From positions 1-5,430 of the forward strand of contig CAKSDJ010000069.1 in the NCBI GenBank assembly GCA_934445015.1: DNA of 5,430 nt, written 5' to 3'. The notes below the pieces were generated by a model, which saw only the letters and a program-made list of their open reading frames with translations, made no database searches and was not told where the DNA came from. Below, one piece after another: positions 4,789 through 5,430 of this stretch (position 1 is its first letter; each line of letters starts with the position of its first letter). A program made the position numbers and the translations under genes. The stretch is from an uncultured Eubacteriales bacterium. GTDB taxonomy: Bacteria; Bacillota; Clostridia; Oscillospirales; Acutalibacteraceae.

Positions 4789-5430
4789 TTAAATCTCCTT
4801 TTTACCGCTGTACATATTCTCATAGTACTTCTGATAATTTCCGCTTGTTACATTGTCAAACCATTCTTTATTGTCAAGATACCATTTCAATGTTTTTTTA
4901 ATGCCTACCTCAAAGCATGTTTCGGGGTACCAACCCAACTCATCCTTGATTTTTTGCGGATCAATGCCATAGCGGCGGTCATGACCTTTGCGGTCGGTAA
5001 CATGTTTTATCATATGCTCGCCTACTGTAGCGTCAACATTTTCCTTGATGTACTCTATAATCGATTTAACAATAAATATGTTGGGGCGCTCATTATGTCC
5101 GCCTACATTATATACTTCACCGAGTCTGCCGCCGCGTATAACCATATCTATTGCCTTGCAGTGATCCTCAACAAAAAGCCAGTCGCGGATCTGCATACCG
5201 TCACCGTAAACAGGCAGATCTTTATGCTGCAAGGTATTGTTCATAATAAGGGGTATAAGTTTTTCGGGAAACTGGAACGGACCGTAGTTGTTAGAGCAGC
5301 GTGTAATATTTATCGGAAATTTATACGTGTCGCCGAACGCTTTTACAAAGAAATCTGCAGCTGCTTTTGACGATGAATAAGGAGAATGAGGGTCAAGAGG
5401 CGTTGTTTCGGTAAAGTATCCGGTCTCACC
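4789..5430 (-). CDS. rfbB: dTDP-glucose 4,6-dehydratase, C-terminal part (runs off right edge)
   Basis: The reading frame is open from the window edge to the TAA at 4789-4791, giving the last 213 residues of an enzyme usually about 330-350 long; the ATG at 5244 is internal. It is a short-chain dehydrogenase/reductase-fold, NAD-dependent enzyme that converts dTDP-glucose to dTDP-4-dehydro-6-deoxyglucose, the step before rfbC. Visible hallmarks, numbered from the window edge, are TETTPLDPHSPYSSSKAAAD with the catalytic YSSSK (Y18, K22), RCSNNYGPFQFPEKLIP (44-60), YGDGMQIRDWLFVEDHC (75-91) for nucleotide-sugar binding, YNVGG, and the conserved C-terminal DRKGHDRRYGIDPQKI. The N-terminal Rossmann glycine motif and the TDE triad residues are outside the window. 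It is followed directly by rfbC; the remaining rhamnose genes (rfbA, rfbD) are likely to the right. Also called rmlB. Confidence 0.96.
   Translation of the reverse strand, partial: GETGYFTETTPLDPHSPYSSSKAAADFFVKAFGDTYKFPINITRCSNNYGPFQFPEKLIPLIMNNTLQHKDLPVYGDGMQIRDWLFVEDHCKAIDMVIRGGRLGEVYNVGGHNERPNIFIVKSIIEYIKENVDATVGEHMIKHVTDRKGHDRRYGIDPQKIKDELGWYPETCFEVGIKKTLKWYLDNKEWFDNVTSGNYQKYYENMYSGKKEI

Noticed and set aside
4593..4901. Rightward open frames over rfbC/rfbB (also 4954-5370) and over the NifU-like gene (281-478, 591-869, 677-913).
   Set aside because: They are antisense to clearly conserved enzymes, lack ribosome binding sites and have no protein-like family features.

Overview
The window looks like an AT-rich chromosomal segment from an anaerobic Firmicute, probably a gut Clostridia/Oscillospiraceae-type organism. 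This is an inference from four things: the low G+C with A/T-rich intergenic DNA, the strong purine-rich AGGAGG-type ribosome binding sites, the Bacillus/Clostridium-type LexA operator, and the GGGtGRT / NifU-like gene pair typical of anaerobes. The species cannot be named from the sequence alone. No tRNA, rRNA, CRISPR array, insertion sequence or prophage gene is visible.

Layout, left to right. Positions 1-922 (minus strand) hold a two-gene operon: a NifU-like iron-sulfur scaffold-type protein (230-922) followed 15 bp later by the 5' end of a GGGtGRT-family protein that runs off the left edge. Its promoter is at 957-985. Next, 1024-2409 (minus) is a MATE-family multidrug/cation antiporter with its own promoter at 2444-2472. 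An intrinsic terminator at 2474-2503 separates it from a small gene at 2536-2730 (minus), which encodes a 64-residue single-pass membrane protein. That small gene is driven by a perfect-consensus sigma-A promoter (TTGACA, 17 bp, TATAAT), with a textbook Firmicute LexA/SOS box between the transcription start and the ribosome binding site. This is the most striking signal in the window: a DNA-damage-inducible small membrane protein with no recognised function.

Divergent from it, on the plus strand, is a PAP2-superfamily membrane phosphatase/phosphotransferase (2984-3631). The shared 253-bp intergenic region also holds two perfect inverted repeats and a promoter at 2921-2949. The stretch 3632-3985 has no intact gene. 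It holds a start-less reading-frame remnant (3654-3863) and a long convergent hairpin (3886-3933) that probably terminates transcription from both sides.

The right part is a minus-strand surface-polysaccharide operon: the 3' part of dTDP-glucose 4,6-dehydratase (rfbB/rmlB), then dTDP-4-dehydrorhamnose 3,5-epimerase (rfbC/rmlC) 4 bp downstream. Both belong to dTDP-L-rhamnose synthesis. Downstream of rfbC is a 60-residue Gly/Ala-rich small protein (3986-4168). Its ribosome binding site lies in the distal arm of a terminator-like hairpin (4175-4217), so its expression may be uncoupled from, or attenuated on, the rfb transcript.

Partners across the window: rfbB and rfbC act in one pathway, and the NifU-like and GGGtGRT genes form a conserved pair of unknown joint function. 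The MATE, SOS-linked small protein and PAP2 genes each appear to be separate transcription units.
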